Positions 28,728-37,503 of a stretch of DNA of 64,000 bases are shown piece after piece (within the stretch, counting starts at the first letter, position 1; each line of letters starts with the position of its first letter). The notes beneath the pieces were generated by a model that was given only the letters and a program-made list of their open reading frames with translations, searched no databases and was not told the origin of the DNA. The stretch covers positions 744,001 to 808,000 of the forward strand of contig NZ_CP046444.1 in assembly GCF_014083945.1 (NCBI RefSeq). Direction: 5' to 3'. The translations under genes were made by a program, and so were the position numbers. Source of the stretch: Granulicella sp. 5B5. GTDB lineage: Bacteria > Acidobacteriota > Terriglobia > Terriglobales > Acidobacteriaceae.

Positions 28728-31445
28728 ATGGAACTTACCGCCACGCGCGATGCCCTGCTTGACCTGCTCGAAGCCGGCGAGCTACTCCTGCTGCTCAACG
28801 CGCACGCTGCCCGCGAACTCCGCGCCGCCTATGACGCACGCCAGCGCACCCGCGGTCTCGCCGCCTGGCAGCCCGCACGCGCCATCAGCTGGCAGCAGTG
28901 GACCAGCAGCCTCCATGCCGAGTTGATCCTCAGCGGCGCAGAAACCCGGCTTCTCCTCAACGCCGCACAGGAGCATACTCTGTGGCGCGAGATCATCGCC
29001 GGCGACCCGCCACCCGACGCTCTCAGCTCGCTCGACTCCCTTGCTGATCTCGCCAGCTCAGCCTACGCGCTCGCCACCGCATGGAACGCCACCACACGCC
29101 TCCGCGGCACGGCCACCAGCGACGACACACGCATCTTCGCCCGCTGGGCTGAGGCCTTCAACACCCGCTGCCAGCGCGACCGTTGCCTGCCCGCAGCAGC
29201 CCTCGACTCCGCGCTCACGCACACCGCTGCGCTCGCCGCGCCGCCCATGCTGCGCATGGTCGCCTTCCCCAGCCTAACGCCCTCGCAGCAACAATTCGTC
29301 GACACACTCGCCAAACGCGGCACAGAGATCATCCGGCTGCAGGCAGTCGCCGCCAGCCCTGTCATCAGTCATCAATCGCTGGTCTGCGCTACACCGCACG
29401 ATGAGCTAACCAGCGCGGCCAACTGGCTGCGTCACGCACTCGAATCTACCGACAGCCCACAGCGCATCGCCGTCCTCATCCCCGGCCTCGAAGCCGAACG
29501 CACGGCCTTCGAAACCATCCTGCGCGAGACGCTCGCCCCAGAACTCGACGCTATCGGCACCGACCTCTCCTCGACGCCATGGGAGTTCTCCAGCGGAGAG
29601 CCGCTCGCCTCCATAGCCCTCATCGCCGACGCGCTCGACCTCGTTCGCTGGGCGCTCAACCCGCTACCGCAGTCGCGCATCAGCGCCCTTCTGCTCTCGC
29701 CCTACCTCAACCCCGGCGTCGAACGCGAACACGCCGCGCAACTTGACCACCTGCTGCGACGCAAGGAGCGCCGCCTCCGTCCCGAGCTATCGCTCGACGC
29801 CTTCCTCCGTCTGCTCGACAAGCACGACGCGCCACTCACATGGCCTCGCCAGCTCGCCATCGAGCTCCAGCGCGCAGGAGACATCGCACGCCCACGCACC
29901 TACGCCGCCTGGATGGAGTTCGCCCGCAACCTTGTACAGGCCACAGGTTGGCCGTCGTCGCAGACGCGCCCGCTCAACGCCACCGAGTTCGAAGCCACCC
30001 GCTCCTGGGACAGTGCGCTCGACAGCATCGCCACGCTCGACTTCTCCGGCCAGCGCACCACCTTCTCCAACGCGCTCGCCGCTCTCGAACGCCAACTGCA
30101 GGCCACCAGCTTTCAACCGCCAGCCACGCACGCCGCCGTGCAGATCATGCGCCCGGAGCAGGCCGAAGCCGGCCTCTTCGACGCGGTACTCTACCTCCAC
30201 GCCACCGACCAGAACCTGCCCGCACCCGAGCGCCCACATCCGCTGCTCGCACTCGCATTGCAGAGCCAGCTCCACATGCCCGGAACAGACTCGGTCGACA
30301 CCACCAGCCGCGCTCGAACATTCCTCGCCAACCTGCTGCAGAGCACGCCCACCGCTCTCTTCACCTATGCATACGAGGATGAGAACGGCGCTCTGCGGCC
30401 CTCGCCGCTGCTCGCAGACGCTGGCCTGACACCGGCACCTGAACCGCCGCTCGCAGCACCTCTAGCAGCTACCGTCCCCTGCGAATCCGTCGCCGACGAC
30501 GCGCCTCTGCCACCATTGCCATCGTCCGAGATCCACGGCGGCGCACGCGTCCTCCAACTGCAGGCCGCCTGCGGCTTCCGCGCCTTCGCCGAGCTGCGCC
30601 TCGGCACAGCCGAACCCGAGAGCCCCGACATCGGCTTCGACGCCCGCGACAGCGGCAACCTCGTTCACCGCGTGCTGCAGTTTCTCTGGGCGCCACTCGG
30701 CGACGAGAAAAAGACACACGCTTCGCTCACCGCGATGAGCGAAGCCGAGCGCCGTGCACAGCTCGAACGCTGCATCGACAGCGCCCTTCGCGACATCAGC
30801 TCGACACCGGAAGCGCAGTGGGACGCAGCCTATCTCTCCGTCATCCGTGAACGGCTGCTCTCCGTAATGACGCAGTGGCTGCAGCAGGAGCTGCAACGCG
30901 CGCCCTTTACCGTGCTCGACGTAGAACGCAAAGAGCGGATCACAGTCGGCCCGCTCGAGCTCGAAGTCCGCCTCGACCGCCTCGACCAGATCGCAAGCGT
31001 CGACGAGGGCGGCAACGCCTGCTTCGCGAACATCCTTGTCGACTACAAGACCGGCGGCAGCGCCAACCCAAAGCAGTGGGACCCGCCACGCCCCGAAGAG
31101 CCACAGCTTCCGCTCTACACGCTGCTCTTCGGCGAAGAGGCACCGCAGCGCGTCAAGGGCATCGCCTTCGCCAAGATCATCGCGGGCGAAAACATGCGCT
31201 GGCACGGCCTGCAGGCCGAGGCAGGGCACCTCCCCGGCCACAAGGTCACCGACCTGCCGCAGCGCATCAGCGAGTGGCACGACGAGCTCGACCGCCTCGC
31301 ACATGCCTTCGCCAGCGGCGAGGCCGACGTGGCTCCCAAGGACTATCCAAAGACCTGCGAGCACTGCTCTCTGCAGCTCCTCTGTCGTGTCGGCGAGCTG
31401 CATCTGGCCGACATCGGCGACGCCGCGGAGGACAACGATGAGTAA
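28728..31445 (+). CDS. AddB-like PD-(D/E)XK nuclease of a double-strand-break repair pair
   Basis: This is the probable nuclease partner of the downstream helicase-nuclease. The 905-residue protein resembles the 'probable DNA repair protein' branch of AddB-type inactive helicases: the N-terminal region lacks a Walker A. A RecB-like nuclease follows near the C-terminus (EVRLDRLDQI, then VDYKTG, then QLPLY). Four cysteines fit the AddB iron-sulfur staple: one before the nuclease (QAACGFRAF near 615) and three after it (CEHCSLQLLC near 880). The stop overlaps the next gene's start by eight bases, indicating translational coupling. Confidence 0.83.
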   Translation: MELTATRDALLDLLEAGELLLLLNAHAARELRAAYDARQRTRGLAAWQPARAISWQQWTSSLHAELILSGAETRLLLNAAQEHTLWREIIAGDPPPDALSSLDSLADLASSAYALATAWNATTRLRGTATSDDTRIFARWAEAFNTRCQRDRCLPAAALDSALTHTAALAAPPMLRMVAFPSLTPSQQQFVDTLAKRGTEIIRLQAVAASPVISHQSLVCATPHDELTSAANWLRHALESTDSPQRIAVLIPGLEAERTAFETILRETLAPELDAIGTDLSSTPWEFSSGEPLASIALIADALDLVRWALNPLPQSRISALLLSPYLNPGVEREHAAQLDHLLRRKERRLRPELSLDAFLRLLDKHDAPLTWPRQLAIELQRAGDIARPRTYAAWMEFARNLVQATGWPSSQTRPLNATEFEATRSWDSALDSIATLDFSGQRTTFSNALAALERQLQATSFQPPATHAAVQIMRPEQAEAGLFDAVLYLHATDQNLPAPERPHPLLALALQSQLHMPGTDSVDTTSRARTFLANLLQSTPTALFTYAYEDENGALRPSPLLADAGLTPAPEPPLAAPLAATVPCESVADDAPLPPLPSSEIHGGARVLQLQAACGFRAFAELRLGTAEPESPDIGFDARDSGNLVHRVLQFLWAPLGDEKKTHASLTAMSEAERRAQLERCIDSALRDISSTPEAQWDAAYLSVIRERLLSVMTQWLQQELQRAPFTVLDVERKERITVGPLELEVRLDRLDQIASVDEGGNACFANILVDYKTGGSANPKQWDPPRPEEPQLPLYTLLFGEEAPQRVKGIAFAKIIAGENMRWHGLQAEAGHLPGHKVTDLPQRISEWHDELDRLAHAFASGEADVAPKDYPKTCEHCSLQLLCRVGELHLADIGDAAEDNDE

Positions 31446-34400
31446 CGTCGTCCTCTTCCCCGGCACACAATCACCCCCGCTCTCTGACGATGCCGCCCGC
31501 GAACAGGCGCTCGACATCCGCGCCTCCTGCATCGTCGAAGCTCCCGCAGGCTCCGGCAAAACCGGCCTGCTGGTGCAGCGCTTCCTCAAGCTGCTCGCTG
31601 ACGACAGTGTCGACGCGCCGGAAGAGGTCCTCGCCGTCACCTTCACGCGCAAGGCCACGGGCGAGCTCCGCGAGCGCGTCCTGCAACAACTCGCCGCAGC
31701 TCAAGCCGCCATACCGCTCGCTGCCGATGCACCTACCTTCGCGCGCAACACACGCGAGTTCGCCCTCGCCGTCCTCGAACGTAGCCAGCAGCGCAACTGG
31801 CAGCTCCTTGAGCAGCCCACCCGCCTCAACATCCAGACCTTCGACGCCGTCGGCATGCAGATCGCCAACGCGCTGCCCATCCTCGCCGGTGGCGGTGGCC
31901 CACGCAGCCCCTTGGAAGACGCGCGTTCCCTCCACCGCCTTGCCGCACGCCACACGCTGCTTGAGCTCGGCGGCACGGACACCGCACTGAACGACGCGCT
32001 GCGCATCGTCCTCCTCCATCGCGACGGCAACCTCAACGACTGCGAGACGCTCATCGCGGAGATGCTCTCAAAACGCGAGCAGTGGGGCGAACTCGTCCCG
32101 CTCTCACGCTCGCTCACTAACACCGAACTCGACACCGAAGTCCGCCCACGTCTTGAGCGCAGCCTGCAAGCCATCGTCAACGCAGGCCTGCAGCGCGCCG
32201 AAGCAGCGCTGCCCGCCGGCGAGCTTGCCTACCTCGCCAACTTCGCGCGCCAATTCGCCACGCTCCCCGGCTACAACGACGCTCCTTCGCCCGTCGCAGC
32301 CTGCGTGAACAAGCCGCATCCACCCGCGCCTATCGTGGACGACCTCGATCACTGGCGCACCCTCATCCGTCTCGTGCTCAAGGAGAGCGATGGCGGCTGG
32401 CGCAAGAGCCTCGCCATCAACTCTCTCGGCTTCAAGCCGCCCAAGCCCGCGCTTGACGATCTCAAGCAGCACATCGCCGCCATGCAGTCGGAGCCGCTGC
32501 GCGCGGCGCTCGAAAACGTCCTCACGCTCCCACCGCCGACATACCCCGACGACCAGTGGCGCATCGCCAAGGCCCTCTTCCTCGTCCTTCGCCGCGCACT
32601 CGCCGAGCTCAAGCTGCTCTTCGCCTCGCGCGGCGAGTGCGACTTCACCGAGCTAGCCCTCGCCGCGCGCCAAGTGCTCCGCTCAGACTCCACGGCCTCC
32701 GATCTCGCGCTCTCCGCCGGCGGCCGCCTGCGCCATCTCCTCATCGACGAGATGCAGGACACCTCCGCCGGTCAGTACGAACTCGTCGAACTGCTCACCC
32801 GCTCCTGGGACGGCGCCACGCAAACCCTCTTCCTCGTCGGCGACCCCAAGCAGTCCATCTACCTCTTCCGCGCCGCCAGCGTCGAGCGCTTCCTCCGCAC
32901 CATGGCCACGAAGCACCTCGGCGAGATCGCCCTCACGCCGCTTCGTCTCACCGCCAACTTCCGCTCGCAGGCCGCACTCGTTGAAGGCCCCGGCGCCTTC
33001 AACGACGCCTTCTCACGCCTCTTTCTCCCGCCCGGCGCTCCGATGACGGAGGCCATGGACGTCCCCTTCGTCGCCGCCACCGCCAGCCGCCCGCGCACGA
33101 TCGAACCCGCTGTCGTCTGGCACACAGAACTACTTGCCGCAGACGACAGCACGCACGCAGAACATGAGGCCCACAGCATTCGCCACCTCATCGAGCAGCG
33201 CCTCTCACGGCCATTACCTGAAGGCCGCGCGAAGCCCTGGCGCATCGCCGTCCTCGGCCACGGCCGCCGACACCTGCAGGCCGTCGTCGCCGAGCTCAAG
33301 ACCGATCGCGGCAACGGGCCGCTTCCCTTCAAGGCCATCAACCTTGACTCGCTCGAAGACCGCCCGGAGGTCCTCGACACGCTCGCGCTCACCCGCGCGC
33401 TGCTGCACCCCGCCGACCGCATCGCATGGCTCGCCGTGCTGCGCGCGCCGTGGTGTGGCCTCGACCGTGCCGACCTCCTCACACTCACCGGCGACAGTGT
33501 CCACGACGACAGCACTGTCGCGTCGCTCGTAGCCGCTCATGGAGACCGCCTCTCCACCACCGGTCAACGCCTTCTAGCTCGCGCCTGGACCGTCCTCCAA
33601 GCCGCTATCGACACCCTCGGCCAGACCTCGCTCGCCCTCCACGTCGAGCGCACCTGGCGCTCCCTCGGCGGCGACCGCATCCTCAGCGCAGAGTCGCAGC
33701 GCAACGTCCTGCGCTACCTCGCCCTGCTCCACGAGCTCGAGGCCGAAGGCGGCCGCGTCGATCTCGACGTCCTTACCGCACGTCTGCGCGAGCTCTACGC
33801 GGAGCCGCTGGCAGGAGACGCACAGATCGAACTCCTCACCATCCACAAGGCTAAGGGCCTCGAATGGGACATGGTCCTCGTCCCCGGCCTCGAGCGCGGC
33901 AGCGGCAACACGCGCACGCCGCTGCTCAACTGGCTTGAGTTCGATCTGCCCGCTCCGCATGACGAAGCTGCCGTCATCCTTGCGCCGATCGCCAGCAAAG
34001 GCACCTCCGCCGACAGGCTCAGCACCTGGCTCAACCAGCTCCGCAGCCAGCGCGAGCTCGCTGAACGCAAGCGCCTCTTCTACGTCGCCTCCACCCGCGC
34101 ACAGGAGGAGCTGCATCTCTTCGCCGCCGTCGGAACTACCTCATCCGGCAACCTCGCCTCAGCGCACCACACGAGCCTGCTCAAGGCCTGCTGGCCCGCC
34201 GCCGAGCCGCACTTCGCCGCACAGCTCAACGGTCTCGCCTCCGTCACCCCTGACACTGAAGTGTCATCTCGACCAGAGTCCGCGGTTTTTGCGGACGTAG
34301 CGGAGAGACCTGCATCTGGTCTCGCCCTCGCAGCCTCGGTCGAGCAAGACACTGCAGCCACAACGCAGTACCTCAGCCGTCTGCCGCTCACCTTCGACCC

Positions 34401-35064
34401 CGCCGCCCGCTTCCGCGAAGCCGCAACCCATCGCCTCGACTACCCCGCCGCCACCACGCTTCCACAGGCCCGTACCTTCGACCGGCCCGAGGGCTCCTTC
34501 GGCGTCCGCGCCTTCGGCAACGTCGTCCACCGCTATCTGCAGTTGCTCGCCGATCGTCTCACCCACACCGCTTCCATTACCCTCGCCTCCGAGCTCACCA
34601 ACTGGCTCCCGCGCCTCGAAGCCAGCCTGCGCAGCGAAGGCCTTCCCCCGCGCGACGCCACTCAGCAGGCCGCTCGCGCGCTCGAAGCCCTCACCCGCAC
34701 CCTAGCCGACCCCACCGGCCTATGGCTGCTCTCGCCGCATCCACAGGCCGCCAGCGAAGGCGCCCTTACCGTTGCCGGTGCCACAGGCCTCCGTGTCGAC
34801 CGCACCTTCCTCGCCGGACCCGAGCCGCTCTCCACCAGCGACAACACCATCTGGATCGTCGACTTCAAGACCACCGACCAGGGCTCACTCACCGACGCCG
34901 CCTTCGACGCCCTCCAACGCAACCGCTACAGCGCGCAACTCGAAGCCTACGCTCATATTCGCAGCCAACTCCCCGATGGCAACCGCCCTATCCAGCTGGG
35001 TCTCTACTTTCCCCTCGCGGCAAGACTTATCCACTGGGATTCAATCTTTCGTCATACCCGCTAA
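31438..35064 (+). CDS. AddA-like UvrD/Rep-family helicase-nuclease
   Basis: This predicted motor of a RecBCD/AddAB-like end-resection complex has 1,208 residues. It carries all SF1A motifs: Walker A (EAPAGSGKT), FTRKAT, LIDEMQDTS, VGDPKQSIY, LTANFRSQ, TIHKAKGLEW and FYVASTRAQEE. A C-terminal RecB-like nuclease follows (IVDFKTTD, then YSAQLEAYA). ATG 31438 overlaps the upstream gene by eight bases. An R1 repeat at 34263-34317 is translated in frame as a short insert just before the nuclease linker (VSSRPESAVFADVAERP). Motifs on both sides stay in frame. Confidence 0.88.
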   Translation: MSNVVLFPGTQSPPLSDDAAREQALDIRASCIVEAPAGSGKTGLLVQRFLKLLADDSVDAPEEVLAVTFTRKATGELRERVLQQLAAAQAAIPLAADAPTFARNTREFALAVLERSQQRNWQLLEQPTRLNIQTFDAVGMQIANALPILAGGGGPRSPLEDARSLHRLAARHTLLELGGTDTALNDALRIVLLHRDGNLNDCETLIAEMLSKREQWGELVPLSRSLTNTELDTEVRPRLERSLQAIVNAGLQRAEAALPAGELAYLANFARQFATLPGYNDAPSPVAACVNKPHPPAPIVDDLDHWRTLIRLVLKESDGGWRKSLAINSLGFKPPKPALDDLKQHIAAMQSEPLRAALENVLTLPPPTYPDDQWRIAKALFLVLRRALAELKLLFASRGECDFTELALAARQVLRSDSTASDLALSAGGRLRHLLIDEMQDTSAGQYELVELLTRSWDGATQTLFLVGDPKQSIYLFRAASVERFLRTMATKHLGEIALTPLRLTANFRSQAALVEGPGAFNDAFSRLFLPPGAPMTEAMDVPFVAATASRPRTIEPAVVWHTELLAADDSTHAEHEAHSIRHLIEQRLSRPLPEGRAKPWRIAVLGHGRRHLQAVVAELKTDRGNGPLPFKAINLDSLEDRPEVLDTLALTRALLHPADRIAWLAVLRAPWCGLDRADLLTLTGDSVHDDSTVASLVAAHGDRLSTTGQRLLARAWTVLQAAIDTLGQTSLALHVERTWRSLGGDRILSAESQRNVLRYLALLHELEAEGGRVDLDVLTARLRELYAEPLAGDAQIELLTIHKAKGLEWDMVLVPGLERGSGNTRTPLLNWLEFDLPAPHDEAAVILAPIASKGTSADRLSTWLNQLRSQRELAERKRLFYVASTRAQEELHLFAAVGTTSSGNLASAHHTSLLKACWPAAEPHFAAQLNGLASVTPDTEVSSRPESAVFADVAERPASGLALAASVEQDTAATTQYLSRLPLTFDPAARFREAATHRLDYPAATTLPQARTFDRPEGSFGVRAFGNVVHRYLQLLADRLTHTASITLASELTNWLPRLEASLRSEGLPPRDATQQAARALEALTRTLADPTGLWLLSPHPQAASEGALTVAGATGLRVDRTFLAGPEPLSTSDNTIWIVDFKTTDQGSLTDAAFDALQRNRYSAQLEAYAHIRSQLPDGNRPIQLGLYFPLAARLIHWDSIFRHTR
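34263..34317 (+). repeat. R1 repeat, copy 2, inside the addA-like gene
   Basis: GTCATCTCGACCAGAG is followed by the stem GTCCGC...GCGGAC and then GTAGCGGAGAGACCTGCATCT. It is read in frame. The stem differs from copy 1 but still pairs. Confidence 0.85.
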
Positions 35065-35147
35065 CCCACATACCTGCAGAGAATTGCAGACCCCAGCCCT
35101 GGGGGTATGCTTTTTGGTACGTTACCTCTAGGCAGCAAAAGGCCGCA

Positions 35148-36182
35148 TCAGACGACTACAGCCCGCAGCGCCTGCGTCAGCACCTCGGCAGCCCGCTCGC
35201 AGTCCTCACTGCTTACATCGAAGTGCGTCACCAGCCGCACAGTCTGCGGCCCGATGGCGCTGGCCAGCACGCCCTCACGCTTCAGCGCCGCCACCAGCTC
35301 GCTGGCATCCCCGCCCTTCAGCTTGAAGATCACGATGTTGGTCTGCACCATGCCCAAATCAATCTCGGCCTCATCGCACTGCGCCACAGCCTCGGCCAGC
35401 AGCCGAGCGTTCGCATGGTCCTCATGCAACCGCCACGGCATCTCCTCGAGCGCAATCAGCCCGGCAGCAGCCAGCACACCAGCCTGCCGCATGCCGCCGC
35501 CCAACGCCTTGCGAAACACCCGCGCGCGGTCAATATGCTTCTTCGCGCCCACCAACATCGACCCCACAGGCGCGCCCAACCCTTTGGACAAGCAGAACAT
35601 CACCGTATCAAACCCGCGCGTCAGCTCCGCCACCGGCAAGCTCAGCGCCGACGCTGCATTGAACACCCGCGCCCCATCCAGATGCACTGGCAGCCCAGCC
35701 TCCTTCGCGCCGGCCCAGATCTCCTCCAGCACCGGCAGCGGCGTCACAATGCCGCCCGCGATGTTGTGCGTGTTCTCCAGCCAGATCAGCCCGGTCTGCG
35801 CGCGGTAATAAATCTTCGGCGAAATCAGCGGCTTGATCTTCTGCCACGTCAGCACGCCTCGCTCGCCCGCCACCGTGCGCGGCGCGCAGCCCGAGAACGC
35901 CGACACCATCGCCATCTCCCAGTCCAGAATGTGCGCCTGCGCCTCGCAGATCACCTCCTGCCCATGCTCCGTATGCAGCCGCGACGCGATCGTGTTCCCC
36001 ATCGACCCCGTCGGCACAAAGATCGCAGCCTCTTTGCCAAAGATCTCCGCCGCGCGTTGTTCCAGCCTGTTGACGGTCGGGTCCTCGCCATACACATCAT
36101 CCCCAACCTCAGCCGACGCCATCGCCGCCCGCATCGCCGCCGTCGGCTTCGTCACTGTATCGCTGCGCAAGTCAATCATCAC
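35148..36182 (-). CDS. ltaE: Low-specificity L-threonine aldolase
   Basis: This PLP enzyme cleaves L-threonine/allo-threonine to glycine and acetaldehyde. The 344-residue fold-type I protein has IDLRSDTVTKPT at the N-terminus, GDDVYGEDPTVN (near 30), the PLP Asp in VHLDGARVFNA (near 170) and the PLP lysine in CLSKGLGAPVGS (near 200). The first Met pair (36182 or 36179) is the start. No partner gene is close: it converges with the addA-like gene and follows hemW on the same strand. Confidence 0.93.
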   Translation of the reverse strand: MMIDLRSDTVTKPTAAMRAAMASAEVGDDVYGEDPTVNRLEQRAAEIFGKEAAIFVPTGSMGNTIASRLHTEHGQEVICEAQAHILDWEMAMVSAFSGCAPRTVAGERGVLTWQKIKPLISPKIYYRAQTGLIWLENTHNIAGGIVTPLPVLEEIWAGAKEAGLPVHLDGARVFNAASALSLPVAELTRGFDTVMFCLSKGLGAPVGSMLVGAKKHIDRARVFRKALGGGMRQAGVLAAAGLIALEEMPWRLHEDHANARLLAEAVAQCDEAEIDLGMVQTNIVIFKLKGGDASELVAALKREGVLASAIGPQTVRLVTHFDVSSEDCERAAEVLTQALRAVVV

Positions 36183-36185
36183 TGT

Positions 36186-36236
36186 TTTGCCTTTCTTGGC
36201 GCCTCTTGGCGTCCTTCGCGTCTTGGCGTTTTCTGT
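36186..36236. repeat. Possible R6-type repeat between ltaE and hemW
   Basis: CTTGGCGCCTCTTGGCGTCC continues as repeating TTGGCG/TTCGCG steps. It is similar in texture to the R6 copies at 45.8 and 46.5 kb. The match is weak. Confidence 0.35.
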
Positions 36237-36241
36237 TCACT

Positions 36242-37435
36242 CTACGCGGCAATGCCTTCCAGCAAGCGTCCAAACACATCATTCGACACTAGCCGTCCAC
36301 GCAGCGTCAGCCGCCAGTGGCCGTCGTCATCCGTCATCAGCCCTTCAGCCACCAGCCCACGTGCGGCCTCTTCACACGATGCCACAAGCTCCCGTGGAAA
36401 CGCTTCACGCAGCCCGGCAATCGGAACACCCTCGCTCATCCGCAGCCCAAGAAAGATCGTCTCCTCAAACGCCTCGTGCAGACCAACCGGCGTAGCCTCT
36501 CGCTCACTCTCCGCGCCCGCATACCGCGCCAGTTCATCAGGATTCGCAAACCGCATCGCACCACTCGCCGCAGGAAGCATCGAGTGCGCATCCAGCCCAA
36601 ACCCGATATACGGCACCCGCTGCCAGTACTTCACATTATGTTTCGACCTGTGTTCCGCAGCCGCAAAGTTCGAAATCTCATACTGCGCAAACCCTGCCTT
36701 CGGCAGCCACTCGCAAGCCTGCTCATACAGCTCCGCAGCCATCTCTTCTTCTGGCACACCATGCGCATGGAACCGCTTGCCCCCCGCAAGCACCTCCTGT
36801 CCCAGACGCGAGTCCTCATCGATCTCCAGCATGTACACGCTCAGGTGCGTCAACCCCACACCCGTCGCCACCTCCAGCGAGTGCACCCAGCTTGCCTCCG
36901 TCTGATACGGCAGCCCAGCAATCAGGTCCGCCCCCACTTCCGCCAACCCCGCAGCCCGCAGTCGCACAATCTCCGCCACGCACTCGCGCTCCGTATGCAG
37001 CCGCCCCACGCTCGCCGACTCGCGATCCACAAAGCTCTGCACCCCCAGGCTCACGCGGTTTACGCCCAGCCGCTGCGCCTCTGCTAGAACTCGGTCGCCA
37101 ATCTGCCCCGGCGCCGCCTCCAGCGTAATCTCCGCGCTATCTTCGATCTCGAACCGCCGCCGCAGAGCGTCAAACACCCGTCGCAACTGCTCGGGCTCCA
37201 AAAGACTCGGGGTCCCGCCACCGAAATACACGCTATCCACACGCCGCGGTAGCTCTGTCCCCAGCCGCTCCGCCGTCACCGCAGCCGCATCGATCTCTGC
37301 ACAAAGCTGCTCAACGTACTGCTCCATAGCCGCTCCCGTCCCCACTCCCGACGCAAAGTTGCAAAAGCTGCACTTCGCCCGGCAAAACGGAACCGAAACG
37401 TACACTCCGAGCATCGAATTGGGAACCGCGGCCAC
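36242..37435 (-). CDS. hemW: HemW-like radical SAM protein (heme chaperone, formerly HemN-like)
   Basis: This 397-residue radical SAM protein has the iron-sulfur motif CRAKCSFCNF (CxxxCxxC, near residue 18), YFGGGTPSLL (near 72) and a C-terminal HemW domain. It lacks the extra cysteine of true coproporphyrinogen oxidases, having CxxxCxxC followed by Asn-Phe. This favours HemW, a heme chaperone, over HemN. The start at 37435 is MAAVPNSMLGVYVSVPF; Met8 (37414) is an alternative and is closer to family length. It is divergent from the ABC exporter. Confidence 0.9.
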   Translation of the reverse strand: MAAVPNSMLGVYVSVPFCRAKCSFCNFASGVGTGAAMEQYVEQLCAEIDAAAVTAERLGTELPRRVDSVYFGGGTPSLLEPEQLRRVFDALRRRFEIEDSAEITLEAAPGQIGDRVLAEAQRLGVNRVSLGVQSFVDRESASVGRLHTERECVAEIVRLRAAGLAEVGADLIAGLPYQTEASWVHSLEVATGVGLTHLSVYMLEIDEDSRLGQEVLAGGKRFHAHGVPEEEMAAELYEQACEWLPKAGFAQYEISNFAAAEHRSKHNVKYWQRVPYIGFGLDAHSMLPAASGAMRFANPDELARYAGAESEREATPVGLHEAFEETIFLGLRMSEGVPIAGLREAFPRELVASCEEAARGLVAEGLMTDDDGHWRLTLRGRLVSNDVFGRLLEGIAA

Positions 37436-37490
37436 AGCTCCATTCTTTCACGCACTGCAACCCCTTTCCGCCCAACCAAAACCCACCCCG

Positions 37491-37496
37491 TAGAAT
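37491..37496 (+). promoter_or_regulatory. Putative -10 box (TAGAAT) for the ABC exporter, leaderless start
   Basis: TAGAAT lies seven bases before the ATG at 37504. There is no Shine-Dalgarno sequence in the AGAGACA spacer. Confidence 0.4.
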
Positions 37497-37503
37497 AGAG
37501 ACA

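Noticed and set aside
34722-36905. 727-codon plus-strand frame across ltaE and hemW
   Set aside because: Antisense to two real genes, with low-complexity Arg/Pro/His/Ser content.
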